Positions 53,923 through 62,700 of a stretch of 64,000 nt of DNA are shown here, piece by piece (position 1 is the stretch's first letter; each line of letters opens with the position of its first letter). The position numbers and the translations under genes are program-made. The stretch covers positions 1 to 64,000 of the forward strand of contig MPML01000018.1 in NCBI GenBank assembly GCA_002238445.1. The letters run 5' to 3'. A model generated the notes under the pieces. It was not told the DNA's origin. It worked only from the letters and a program-made list of their open reading frames with translations, and made no database searches. The stretch comes from Caldilineaceae bacterium bin5. GTDB taxonomy: Bacteria > Chloroflexota > Anaerolineae > Caldilineales > Caldilineaceae.

Positions 53923-55968
53923 ATGCTGACTTTTGCCGAGAAGATAATTTTTGTGGCGGCGGTGGCCGTCTCTATGTATGTGAGCTTCATACAGTTCCGG
54001 CGCGTCTATGATGTGGTGCGGCGGGGGGAAGGGGAGCTGCCAACTTGGGGTGAGCTGGCGGGACGGCTGGGGAAGGCGGCGGGCAGGTGGCTTACTTTCG
54101 GCAGTTTGTGGAAGAGCCGCGGCGGCGCGGGTGTCTTTCATGCGTTGATCGCTTGGGGGTTCGTCTTCTATCTGCTGGTGAACTTGGGCGATGTGTTGCA
54201 GGGGTATCTGCCGATCCGCTTTCTGGGCGAGAATTTGATTGGCGCGGGGTACCGTTTTGTGGCGGACATTGTGACGGTGGGCATATTGACCGGGATGGTC
54301 TATTTTCTGCTGCGGCGTTTTGTGTTGCGAGCGCCGGCGCTGGGCTATCACGACAATGTCATGCTGGTGGAGGGGGTGAAGGAAGGGGGCATCGGGCGCG
54401 ACTCGTTGATTGTCGGTCTGTTCATTTTGCTGCACGTGGGGTTCCGCCTGCTGGGCGAGAGTTTTGCGATCGCGCTGGCGCGGCAGGCGACGGGTCACGG
54501 GGAGGCGGCGCAGCCGTTCGCGAATGGTGTGAGCCTGTTGTGGGGCGGTATGAACGCGTCGGCCTTGACGGTGGGGCAGCATGTGGGCTGGTGGGTGGCG
54601 TTGGGCCTGGTGGTGGTCTTTGTGCCGTATTTCCCACGCACGAAACATCTGCATTTGATCATGGCGGGCGTCAACTTTCTGGCGCGGCCGCCGCGTACGT
54701 CGCTTGGCGAGCTGCCGCCGCTGGATTTCGAGGACGAGACGATCGAGGAGTTCGGCGCGGCGCGGCTGGAGCAGCTGCCGTGGCCGCACCTGGTGGATGC
54801 GTACGCGTGCATCATGTGTAATCGCTGCCAGGATGTGTGTCCGGCCTATGTGACGGGCAAGGAGTTGTCGCCGGCGGCGCTGGAGGTCAACAAGCGCTTT
54901 GCGATCAACGAGCAGGCGGAGGTGATCGCGGCGGGCGGAGAGACGCCGCCTTTGCTCGACTACGCGATCAGCGAGTCAGCGGTGTGGGCGTGCACGGCAT
55001 GCGGCGCGTGCATCGACATCTGTCCGGTGGGCAATGAGCCGATGTTCGACATTATGCATTTGCGCCGCTACCAGGCGCTGACGGAGGACAGCTTTCCGGC
55101 GACGTTGCAGCAGGCGTATCGCGGGATCGAGCGCCAGGGGAATCCGTGGAATCAGAGCGCGCGGGACCGGCTGGCGTGGGCGGAGGGGCTGGCGGTGCCG
55201 ACGGTTGAGGAGGAGCCGGAGGCGGATATCCTGTGGTGGGTGGGCTGCGCGCCGAGCTATGATCCGCGGGCGAGGGAGACGGCGCGAGCATTTGCGAAGG
55301 TGCTGAACCATGCGGGCGTGCGCTACGCGGTGCTGGGCGAGATGGAGAGCTGCAGCGGGGATGCGGCGCGGCGCTCGGGGCGCGAGGACCTGTTCTGGGG
55401 GATGGCTGAGAGCAATATGGAGGTGTTGAACGAGGTGGGGCCGCGGCGGATCGTGACAACGTGCCCGCACTGTCTGCACAGCATAGGCAAGGAGTATCAC
55501 CAGTACGACCGGGGGGAAGAGCCGCAACCGTTCGAGGTCATTCACCATACGCAGCTGCTGTCGGAGCTGGTGGCGGCGCGCAAGCTGGAGTACAACGTCG
55601 AGCAGGATGGGGTAGTTACGTTCCACGATCCGTGTTATCTGGGCCGGCACAATGGGATTGTCGATGCGCCGCGGACGCTGCTGCAGGCGGGCAATATCGA
55701 GCTGGAGGAGATGCCGCGGCACGGTCAGCAGAGTTTTTGTTGCGGGGCGGGCGGTGCTCAGTTCTGGAAGGAGGAGGAGCCGGGCGAGCGGGCGGTGAGT
55801 GCGGAGCGATATGCGGAGGCGCGGGCGACGGGCGCGGATACGGTGGCGGTGGGGTGCCCGTTCTGTTTGACGATGATGTCGGATGCGGCGGCGGCGGCGC
55901 AGGAGGGAGTGGCGGTGAAGGATGTGGTGGAATTGATTGCGGAGGGGTTGGAGGCGGAGGTTGGGTGA
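53923..55968 (+). CDS. HdrD/FadF-like membrane-anchored Fe-S oxidoreductase
   Basis: The 681-aa protein starts at MLTFAEKIIFV. An N-terminal nitrate-reductase-gamma-like membrane domain (~1-270, five to six hydrophobic segments with His residues that could bind haem b) precedes two [4Fe-4S] motifs, CIMCNRCQDVCP and CTACGACIDICPVG. Two CCG domains follow: GCAPSY with SCSGDAARR, then TTCPHCLHS, HDPCYLG and FCCGAGGAQFW. This order is that of FadF-type electron-transfer proteins, which pass electrons between ETF or heterodisulfide-type donors and membrane quinones. No ETF genes are adjacent. Confidence 0.92.
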   Translation: MLTFAEKIIFVAAVAVSMYVSFIQFRRVYDVVRRGEGELPTWGELAGRLGKAAGRWLTFGSLWKSRGGAGVFHALIAWGFVFYLLVNLGDVLQGYLPIRFLGENLIGAGYRFVADIVTVGILTGMVYFLLRRFVLRAPALGYHDNVMLVEGVKEGGIGRDSLIVGLFILLHVGFRLLGESFAIALARQATGHGEAAQPFANGVSLLWGGMNASALTVGQHVGWWVALGLVVVFVPYFPRTKHLHLIMAGVNFLARPPRTSLGELPPLDFEDETIEEFGAARLEQLPWPHLVDAYACIMCNRCQDVCPAYVTGKELSPAALEVNKRFAINEQAEVIAAGGETPPLLDYAISESAVWACTACGACIDICPVGNEPMFDIMHLRRYQALTEDSFPATLQQAYRGIERQGNPWNQSARDRLAWAEGLAVPTVEEEPEADILWWVGCAPSYDPRARETARAFAKVLNHAGVRYAVLGEMESCSGDAARRSGREDLFWGMAESNMEVLNEVGPRRIVTTCPHCLHSIGKEYHQYDRGEEPQPFEVIHHTQLLSELVAARKLEYNVEQDGVVTFHDPCYLGRHNGIVDAPRTLLQAGNIELEEMPRHGQQSFCCGAGGAQFWKEEEPGERAVSAERYAEARATGADTVAVGCPFCLTMMSDAAAAAQEGVAVKDVVELIAEGLEAEVG

Positions 55969-56029
55969 TATGGGAGAGCAAAATGTGGTCTATCCGCGAA
56001 GGGAAACTAAGGGACATTTTAGCTTCTGT

Positions 56030-56310
56030 TGATCCACGAAGGGGCACGGAGAACTGCAACGGCAACATCTTTTGTCCACGAAGGACACGGAGGGACACGA
56101 AGAACTGCAACTGCAACGGCAACACCTTTTTCCACGAAGGGCCGCGAAGGACCGCGAAGAACTGCAACGGCAACATCTTTTGTCCACTGAGGGCCACGAA
56201 GGACCGCGAAGAACTGCAACGGCAACATCTTTTGTCCACGAAGAGCCACGAAGGACCGCGAAGAACTGCAATGGCAACACCTTCTGTCCACGGAGGTCAG
56301 CGGAGGACAC
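56030..56310. repeat. Tandem 'CCACGAAGG' repeat, five ~51-57-bp units
   Basis: GAACTGCAAC recurs at 56051, 56102, 56159 and 56211, and GAACTGCAAT at 56263. Each unit adds CATCTTTTGTCCACGAAGG or a close variant. The region has no coding frame of its own. Confidence 0.85.
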
Positions 56311-56360
56311 GGGGACGCTAGGGGCGGCGGGGGACGGGGGAGGAGACTGGTGCGGGAGCG

Positions 56361-56437
56361 GTGAGGCCTGGTTTTGGAGGGGGGCGTTGCGGGGGCGCAG
56401 CCCTTGCACAAGGGAGGGCCGAAGGCCCGACCGCCCA
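56361..56437 (-). mobile_element. MITE-like element, core remnant F
   Basis: Only the GC-rich core remains, in reverse orientation. Its hairpin is of the copy D type (GGGCCTTCGGCCC). Confidence 0.65.
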
Positions 56438-56493
56438 GAACTGCAGTAGTCGGTGGGTAGTGATCAGTGGGAGGCGACGGCGCGTGGAGGGTG

Positions 56494-57321
56494 CTAGCGT
56501 ATTGGGGGGCCGGCGAGGGTGGCGGCTTGGAAGGCGGCGTAGAAGAGGAGGGCGCAGAGGAGGGTCCAGGCGAGGCTGCGGACGATGCGGGGTTCGCGAA
56601 TGAGGGGCTGGCGGCCGAAGCGGAGGATGGCGGGGGCGGGGGCGCGGTAACGGGGCAGGAGGCCGATTGCGATGATGACGCCGCCGGCGAGGCCACCCAT
56701 GTGGCCCCAGTTGTCGACGTTGGTGACCGAGAAGCCGAGCACGAGGTTGATGATCAGGAGCACGAGCGCGGATTGGAGCATCGACTGCCCCTGGCGGCCC
56801 ATGTTGTCACGAAAGCGATAGAAATAGACGATGGTTGCGCCGAGGAGGGCGAAGACGGCGCCGGATGCTCCGGCGGAGAGAGCGGGCGAGAAGGCGTAAC
56901 TGGCGATGCTGCCGAGGAGGCCGCCGAGCAGGTAGATGACTGCGAAGCGAGCGTGGCCGAAGTGGCCTTCGATGATGGGGCCAAGCCAGAAGAGGCCGAT
57001 CAGGTTGGAGATGAGATGGATGGGGCCGATGTGGAGGAACATGGCGGTAAAGAGGCGCCAGCTTTGGCCTTGCATGATATGCCAGTTGGATTTCATGCCG
57101 AGGTCGAAGAGGACTTGCAGGTTGGTGGGGCCGTTCCAGACGCGGTATTCGATCAGGCCGTAGAGGAAGGTGGCGGCGAAGACGATGAGGTTGATGGCGA
57201 TGAGGGTGCGGCTGACGCGCGGGGGGACGAGTGGGATGAAGAATGACGGCGGTTCCGGCGGGCCGGCGGCGGGAGCGGTGGGGTTCTCGCTTGGACGGGG
57301 GGCGTTGCCGAAGAGGTTCAT
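56494..57321 (-). CDS. Rhomboid-family intramembrane serine protease
   Basis: The 275-aa protein has six to seven hydrophobic segments. The catalytic Ser lies in GASGAVFALLG (~150) and the catalytic His in NWGHMGGLAGG (~220), with IGPIHLISNLIGLFWLG supplying the conserved His/Asn of helix 2. The N-terminal 35 residues are Pro-rich and cytosolic. It is 10 bp from the end of gmk in the same direction, so both share an operon. Substrates are unknown. Confidence 0.92.
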   Translation of the reverse strand: MNLFGNAPRPSENPTAPAAGPPEPPSFFIPLVPPRVSRTLIAINLIVFAATFLYGLIEYRVWNGPTNLQVLFDLGMKSNWHIMQGQSWRLFTAMFLHIGPIHLISNLIGLFWLGPIIEGHFGHARFAVIYLLGGLLGSIASYAFSPALSAGASGAVFALLGATIVYFYRFRDNMGRQGQSMLQSALVLLIINLVLGFSVTNVDNWGHMGGLAGGVIIAIGLLPRYRAPAPAILRFGRQPLIREPRIVRSLAWTLLCALLFYAAFQAATLAGPPIR

Positions 57322-57331
57322 CGAGGCCCAG

Positions 57332-57988
57332 CTATAGATTTACGGGCGACCAGTCGACTCGGCATTTTTCGGCCTCAATAATGCTGATGACCTTGTCGAC
57401 GGTTTCTTCCTGGCGGTCGTCGCGATTGACGACGATGTATTGGAACTCGTGCAGCTGCTGCAACTCTTTGCGGGCGGTGGCGATGCGCATCTTGAGCCGG
57501 TCGGGTGTTTCGGTTTTACGCTCGCGCAGGCGCCGCATCTGCTCTTCTTCGTTTTCAGCGACCAGGAAGATGGTCACGGCCTCGGGAATGAGGCGCCGGA
57601 TGGTGGCGGCGCCCTGCACGTCGATACGGAGGATGACGTCCTTGCCGCTGGCCAGGGCCTTGCGTACGTGGGTTTTGGGGATTCCTTTGTAGTCGCCGTA
57701 GACGACGGCATACTCCAGGAGTTCGTCGGAGTCGATCATTTCGGCGAATTCGCCGACCGAGACGAAGTGATAGTCGACGCCTTCGGCTTCGGAGGGCCGG
57801 CGGGGGCGGGTGGTGGCGGTGACGACGAAATGGAAGGGGAGATTGCGCTGCTTCATCAGCGACAGGGTGGTGTCTTTGCCGACGCCGCTGGGCCCGGAAA
57901 TCACCACAAGAATTGGGTGAGGCTGATTCTGCTGATCGTAGATCGGGGTCACATCGTCCTGAATATCTAACATAGAAGAAAGACGCAT
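57332..57988 (-). CDS. gmk: Guanylate kinase
   Basis: The 218-aa enzyme phosphorylates GMP to GDP. The P-loop is SGPSGVGKDT. Family markers are TTRPRRPSEAEGVDYHFVS (GMP-binding), LEYAVVYGDYKGIPK and ILRIDVQGAATIRR. An extension of about 25 residues precedes the core; a second ATG (57973) is an alternative start. The gene is followed by the rhomboid gene. Confidence 0.96.
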   Translation of the reverse strand: MRLSSMLDIQDDVTPIYDQQNQPHPILVVISGPSGVGKDTTLSLMKQRNLPFHFVVTATTRPRRPSEAEGVDYHFVSVGEFAEMIDSDELLEYAVVYGDYKGIPKTHVRKALASGKDVILRIDVQGAATIRRLIPEAVTIFLVAENEEEQMRRLRERKTETPDRLKMRIATARKELQQLHEFQYIVVNRDDRQEETVDKVISIIEAEKCRVDWSPVNL

Positions 57989-58080
57989 CCCATTTGAGTT
58001 TTGAGTTCCCGTTTTCAGTTATCAATGGCGGTATACGAGCGGCCGCCTGCTGACTGAGAACTGACTACTGACAGTTAGAA
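57986..58080. repeat. Paired inverted heptamer repeats upstream of gmk
   Basis: Forward GAGTTTT, GAGTTCC, CGTTTTC, AGTTATC (57995-58023) and reverse units (minus strand TCAGTAG, TCAGTTC, TCAGTCA) at about 58050-58072 form an inverted pair like that at 44148. Confidence 0.65.
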
Positions 58081-58240
58081 ACGAAAACCACTCTGGCACG
58101 CATCACCATCGCTTTGTGCCGGGCATTTCGATGGATATAATGATGGACAATTGGAAGTCCATGCTTGCGAAAGGTACGTGGAACAGTATAGTTCAATTTA
58201 ATAATGAGCGGAAAATTGGGCGCGTATTGATTCTGCGCCA

Positions 58241-58287
58241 GGGATGAGGGGTTAGGGAGCAGGGGTTAGGGAACTGCGGGACGGCGG
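58241..58287 (+). repeat. G-rich quadruplex-like repeat
   Basis: Runs GGGG, GGG, GGGG, GGG, GGG spaced by TTA, AGCA, TTA and AACTGC. Confidence 0.6.
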
Positions 58288-58350
58288 GAGGTAGATGGCC
58301 TTCTTGGTACGGGAAGGGACGCGAGGGTAAGCGGGGGCGGAGAGGGGCCG

Positions 58351-58773
58351 ATGCCGATTTACGAATATTATTGTTTTGACTGCAGGAAGCGGGTGAGCGT
58401 GCTGTTCCGCACGATGGCGGAGGCGGATGCGGGCGCTTCGGCGTGCCCGGACTGTGCGGGGGAGCGGCTGCGGCGGCTGATGAGCCGGCTGCGGGTGCTG
58501 CGTTCGGAGGAGAACCGGATCGAGTCGATGGCGGATGATCCGGCGCTGCTGGCGGGGTTGGAGCAGGAGGATCCGCGGGCGCTGGCGCATTTTATGCGCA
58601 AGATGAGCGACGAGACGGGCGAGCCGCTGGATGCGGAGATGAACGAGATGATGGACCGTTTGGAGTCGGGGGGGAGCCCGGAGCCGATTGAGTCTTCGAT
58701 GCCGGTGGGGGAGGTGTCGATTGAGTCTTCGATGCCGGATGGGGAAGGGCAGGGGTTGGGGGATGGGGATTAG
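58351..58773 (+). CDS. FmdB-type zinc-ribbon protein
   Basis: The 140-aa protein starts with the FmdB zinc ribbon MPIYEYYCFDCRKRVSVLF and a second knuckle CPDC at ~35. The middle is an acidic helix pair (RKMSDETGEPLDAEMNEMMD). The C-terminal 30 residues contain a duplicated ESSMP motif and then GDGD, coded by DNA that merges into the downstream G-rich repeat; the tail therefore looks repeat-derived. FmdB-like proteins are presumed regulatory or metal-binding. Confidence 0.82.
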   Translation: MPIYEYYCFDCRKRVSVLFRTMAEADAGASACPDCAGERLRRLMSRLRVLRSEENRIESMADDPALLAGLEQEDPRALAHFMRKMSDETGEPLDAEMNEMMDRLESGGSPEPIESSMPVGEVSIESSMPDGEGQGLGDGD

Positions 58774-58822
58774 AGGATGGGGAAGGGCAGGGGTCGGGGG
58801 ATAGGGAACTGCAAAGGGGGGG
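58738..58822 (+). repeat. G-rich direct repeat, quadruplex-like
   Basis: Two ~37-bp units beginning GATGGGGAAGGGCAGGGG overlap the 3' end of the FmdB gene and the gap after it, ending in GGGAACTGC. Confidence 0.7.
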
Positions 58823-58924
58823 AGCGAAGAATACCTTTTACTGCTTTGATCCACGAAGGGCCACGAAGGACACCTCTTACTGCTTTGATCCACGAAGGGC
58901 CGCGAAGGAACGCGAAGAACACCC
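58823..58924. repeat. 'CCACGAAGG'-type repeat
   Basis: TGATCCACGAAGGGCC occurs twice, with ACTGCTTTGATCC in each unit, about 40 bp apart. Confidence 0.75.
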
Positions 58925-58988
58925 TTGGGGCGTAGTGAGGGGTTGTTTGTCTGCGCGGGCGTATGGTTCTGGTGGGGGGACGGGTTGG

Positions 58989-59318
58989 TTAGATCTTTTC
59001 GAAGTGATCTACGGGGACGACGAAGATGGTGGCGCCGCCGACTTGTTTTTCGACGGGAGCGGGGATGTGCATTTCGCCGGGCTCCATGACGGGGGGCAGG
59101 GGGGTGACGTATTGGATGCGGCTGGTGCAGCTTTCGCGGAAGACGGTCAGGACATCCTGCACTTGTTCGTCCTCGACGCCGCAGAAGATGGTTGCGTTGC
59201 CGATGCGCAGGAAGCCGCCGCGGGTGCCGGTAATGGTAGCGGAGTAGCCGCGCCGTCCGAGGCGATCGAGCAGATTAGGGCTGTCTTCTTCGTTGACGAT
59301 GGCGATTACGAGTTTCAT
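58989..59318 (-). CDS. Cyclic-di-AMP receptor-like protein (DarA/PstA family)
   Basis: The 109-aa PII-like protein follows the DarA pattern closely: MKLVIAIVNEEDSPNLLDRL, TGTRGGFLRIGNATIFCGVE, DEQVQDVLTVFRESC and the C-terminal VGGATIFVVPVDHFEKI. Such trimers bind cyclic-di-AMP; the signalling target is unknown. It is monocistronic. An expected diadenylate cyclase lies outside the window. Confidence 0.92.
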   Translation of the reverse strand: MKLVIAIVNEEDSPNLLDRLGRRGYSATITGTRGGFLRIGNATIFCGVEDEQVQDVLTVFRESCTSRIQYVTPLPPVMEPGEMHIPAPVEKQVGGATIFVVPVDHFEKI

Positions 59319-59741
59319 GTTTCCAATGTAAGTTCAATTCGAAACGACGATTATTCGCGCGTACAGTTGACAAGGTAGCTCACCAGGAGGACCACTTGAA
59401 TAATATCTCATTTTGACTAGTTCTGTCTATAGGCAAAGGTGGTCGTTGACGGCATGTGCAAGGAACTGGGTGTACGTTCCTGACGAATGGAGCCTGAGCA
59501 GGTCTGTGTCGACAGCGAACTGGCAGTGTTTGGTCCCATCGACGAATTCGCGGCGTGGGATTAGGAAACGGAGTTGGTTTGTCATAGACAGGCGCACCGG
59601 GACCAGGTTGCCAGCTTGTCGAAGCAGGGCACGAGGCTCGCACTTTGCCTGGACGGCCCTGCCGGTCTCACATACACGGTTGGCAGGAGGAGAGGCGCAG
59701 CGGTTGGGACAGGCTTATCTGCCTTCCAGCAGATGGCCGGA
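59319..59741. other. 423-bp intergenic region, no gene recognised
   Basis: It lies upstream of the cyclic-di-AMP receptor gene and downstream of the giant membrane protein gene, so it probably holds a promoter for the former. No repeat of the families listed here was seen. Confidence 0.4.
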
Positions 59742-62700
59742 TCATTTTTCGGAGGCCTTATTTTCAAATTCAGACAGAAGGACTGCGTCCATCCCATTCT
59801 CGGTGAGGATTTTGGGCGCGCCCTCCAGGCTGCCGTCGTAGAGGCCGGCAATCAGACGGAGCGGACCGGGCGGCAGCGTCGCAGGCAGGCGGAGACTGAA
59901 GCTACTGAATCCGTCGGCCGAATTCAACTGCAGGATTGGGTCTGCCTGGGAAAGGGTGCCGCCGGACTCGTTGATCAGGTGGACGAATACTTTTTCCCCT
60001 CCGGTGAGTTTTTCTTGATCCCCCCTCCAGTCCATGTGAATGACCAGGATGCCGTCAGCGGCTATTGTTTGCGGGCTCAATTGGGCTCTCACTAAGGTAA
60101 CACCGTTGTCGAATTTTGCGCCTAACTGCCGCCAACCCTGTGGGTCGGGTCGAGCATAGAGGTGCACCCAAAAGTAACCGACCTTCTCCTCAAAAACCTT
60201 GCGAAAGCCGGCGGCCAGCGCCTGTGGAGCAATGCTGGTAGCATCCCAATTGGGCGCGGGCGAGACGGGCAGAATGACCCTAAATACGTTGCTACCCATG
60301 AGGGAATCGACCACCTGCGCCGCACCCTCGGCGTCATGGGGCCGGGGCGGCAGCATGAATTTTTTGACATCTCCTTTATAGTAGTACGCGATGGTCGGGT
60401 CGGGGAAGTTTTCCGCAATGCGCACGTCATCGGTCGGCAACCCGGCGCTCCAGCGATCCAACGTCTCGGCCAGCCCCCGCCAGCCCGATGACCTGGTGTT
60501 GAAATAGTGATTGTTCAGGCCGTAGACGTTGGCGGCAAGAACAAGGATCAGCAGCGCGGCGGCTGAAATCGGGCCGAGCGGAAGCCTGGCGAGAAGAGTG
60601 GGACGGTGGACAGCGGCGTCTTGCTCGCTGGGTGCGGCCGCTTCACCGTCGACCCAGAAACGCCATCGCCATCCCAGGTGGGTATCAACCCAAACGCTCA
60701 ACCTCGCCGCGCCAACGCTTATCAACAGCAGGAAGGGCGGCAGCGCCGCGACCAGGTAGCGTTCATCAAATATGGGGCGTTGCCGCGAGCTGATCCACGT
60801 CGCCAGGAGAGGAATCAAGAGGTAGAACAGCAGTAACACTGTTGCACTTGATTGGTCGAGCTGTGTCTGCTCCAGATCTCCCGCTCCGTTTCGGGGCCTT
60901 TCGTCAGCTTGGCTCTCGCCGTCTTTGCCCGCTGCCGTCCCGCTACTGTTTTCGTTGCTTCCTCTGTTGCGCAGGCCAAATGCGACCCCTACGATGATTA
61001 CAGATCCGGCCAGCAACGCTGCAGCGAATCGCCAGATCGGATGCGGGACCGTTTCGCTCATGGCAAAGACACCGAGAGAGCGCCACAGCATTGCTCCAAA
61101 GGCGGGGGAATCGCCGTTGCCACCGTAGCCGATAAGTGTCTGCCATGCGCTGAACAACCAGGGCGCGAATAGGGCAACGGTCAACAGTTGCGCGAGTGCC
61201 CAACGCATCAGGAGCGCGCGATCGCCGGAAGGCCATGTTTCGAGGAGTTGGCCGGCGCGGCGCAGCCAGATGTTGCGTAGCAGCAAGAAAAGGACGAAGA
61301 AGTTGTGCGCCAGAATGACGAATGCGGCGTAGTAATGAACGTTCAAAGCGGCCGCGGCGCAGACGGCATAGGCTACGGACGCAGGCCAAAGCTTAGGCTG
61401 TTGGATAACGCGGAGGGCCAGGACAGTGGCAGCCGCGGTCAACGCCAGGCTCAGAGAGTACATACGGGCATCCTGGCTGTGCCAGATCGCGTAGGCGCTC
61501 ACGGCTGTGAGGAGGCCGGCCGTCAGGGCAGTGGGCGCGCCCAGACGAAGCTGCTTACCCAAATGGAATATAAGTGGGATGGCTACTGTCCCGGCCAAGA
61601 CGGAGATAAATCGCAGCGCGAACTCATGCGTTCCGGCGACCTGGAGCCAGGCGTGCTGCAAGAGGTAGCTGCCCACGGGGTGAGGTTCTTGCAGCGCCAA
61701 TGTTCGCGCCACGATCTGGGTAGGGGAGGGCAGGCTAAAGAAGTAGCCGAAACTCTCGTCGCCGCGAAGTTCCCGAGAAGCGAGGCGGAAGAGCCTGAGC
61801 GCAAAGCCGATCAGGATGACTGCCAACAGCAGGCCGCGCTGAAGGTGCTTGTTGGACAGCGCGGCCTGACCGGCAAGCTGCAGATGCTCGCGGCCGAACA
61901 GGGGCGCGGCGGGGCTGGCCTTGCCGGCTGGGGGTGGCGCGGGCTGGCGTTCGCGCTGGTCGAAGGCAGCGCGCGTGCGTCGCCAGACGGTTCGCGCGGC
62001 CAGGGCTAACTGAAAGCGCAGGGCAATGAAGAGGGCGATCCAGCCTACGCCGCTGGCTGCCAGACCCCAAACTACGCTTCGAGGTCGATAGAGCAGTTCG
62101 AGCGTGCCGGAGCCGGCGGGCACGGGTATGGCGAGGAATGCGTGATGCGCCTGCACAACGGGCAAAGACTGTTCACCTTGCCACAGCGCGTGCCAGCCGG
62201 GCAGCCACTTCTCGCTGAGGAAGAGAAACCCGCGTTGGGTGCTCTCGATGCCGATACGCAGATGGCCGGCGGCAACGCGCTCAACCCGCAGATCGGCCTC
62301 GCCGCCGTCGCCGAGAATGATGCGCCCGTCCTGCCAGCTGCTGCCCAGCGCGTCGGCATCGGCGGGGGCGATCAGCAGCTCATCGCGGATGTTGAAGGCG
62401 GGGTCGGCCAACAGGGCGAGGGCTTCGCTGTCATCTACGATGCGGGCACTTTGCGTCCACCAGAGCCGCGGGGGGATTGACTTCAGGACGTGGAGATAGG
62501 TGGTCGAGCTCTGCGGCTGATTGAATTCAGCCAGCAGCTGGCTCTCGACGGGCAGCTCGTGTCTCCAAGTGAGGACTGTGCCGGTTCCCGTCAGTTGCCA
62601 CAGTCGCTCAAGGGGAAAATCCTGCAACAGGGCGCTGTATTTGGCGTGACGCAGGGGGCTTTTGCCGAGGACATCCTCCCAGCCGAGGAGGAGGCCGCTG

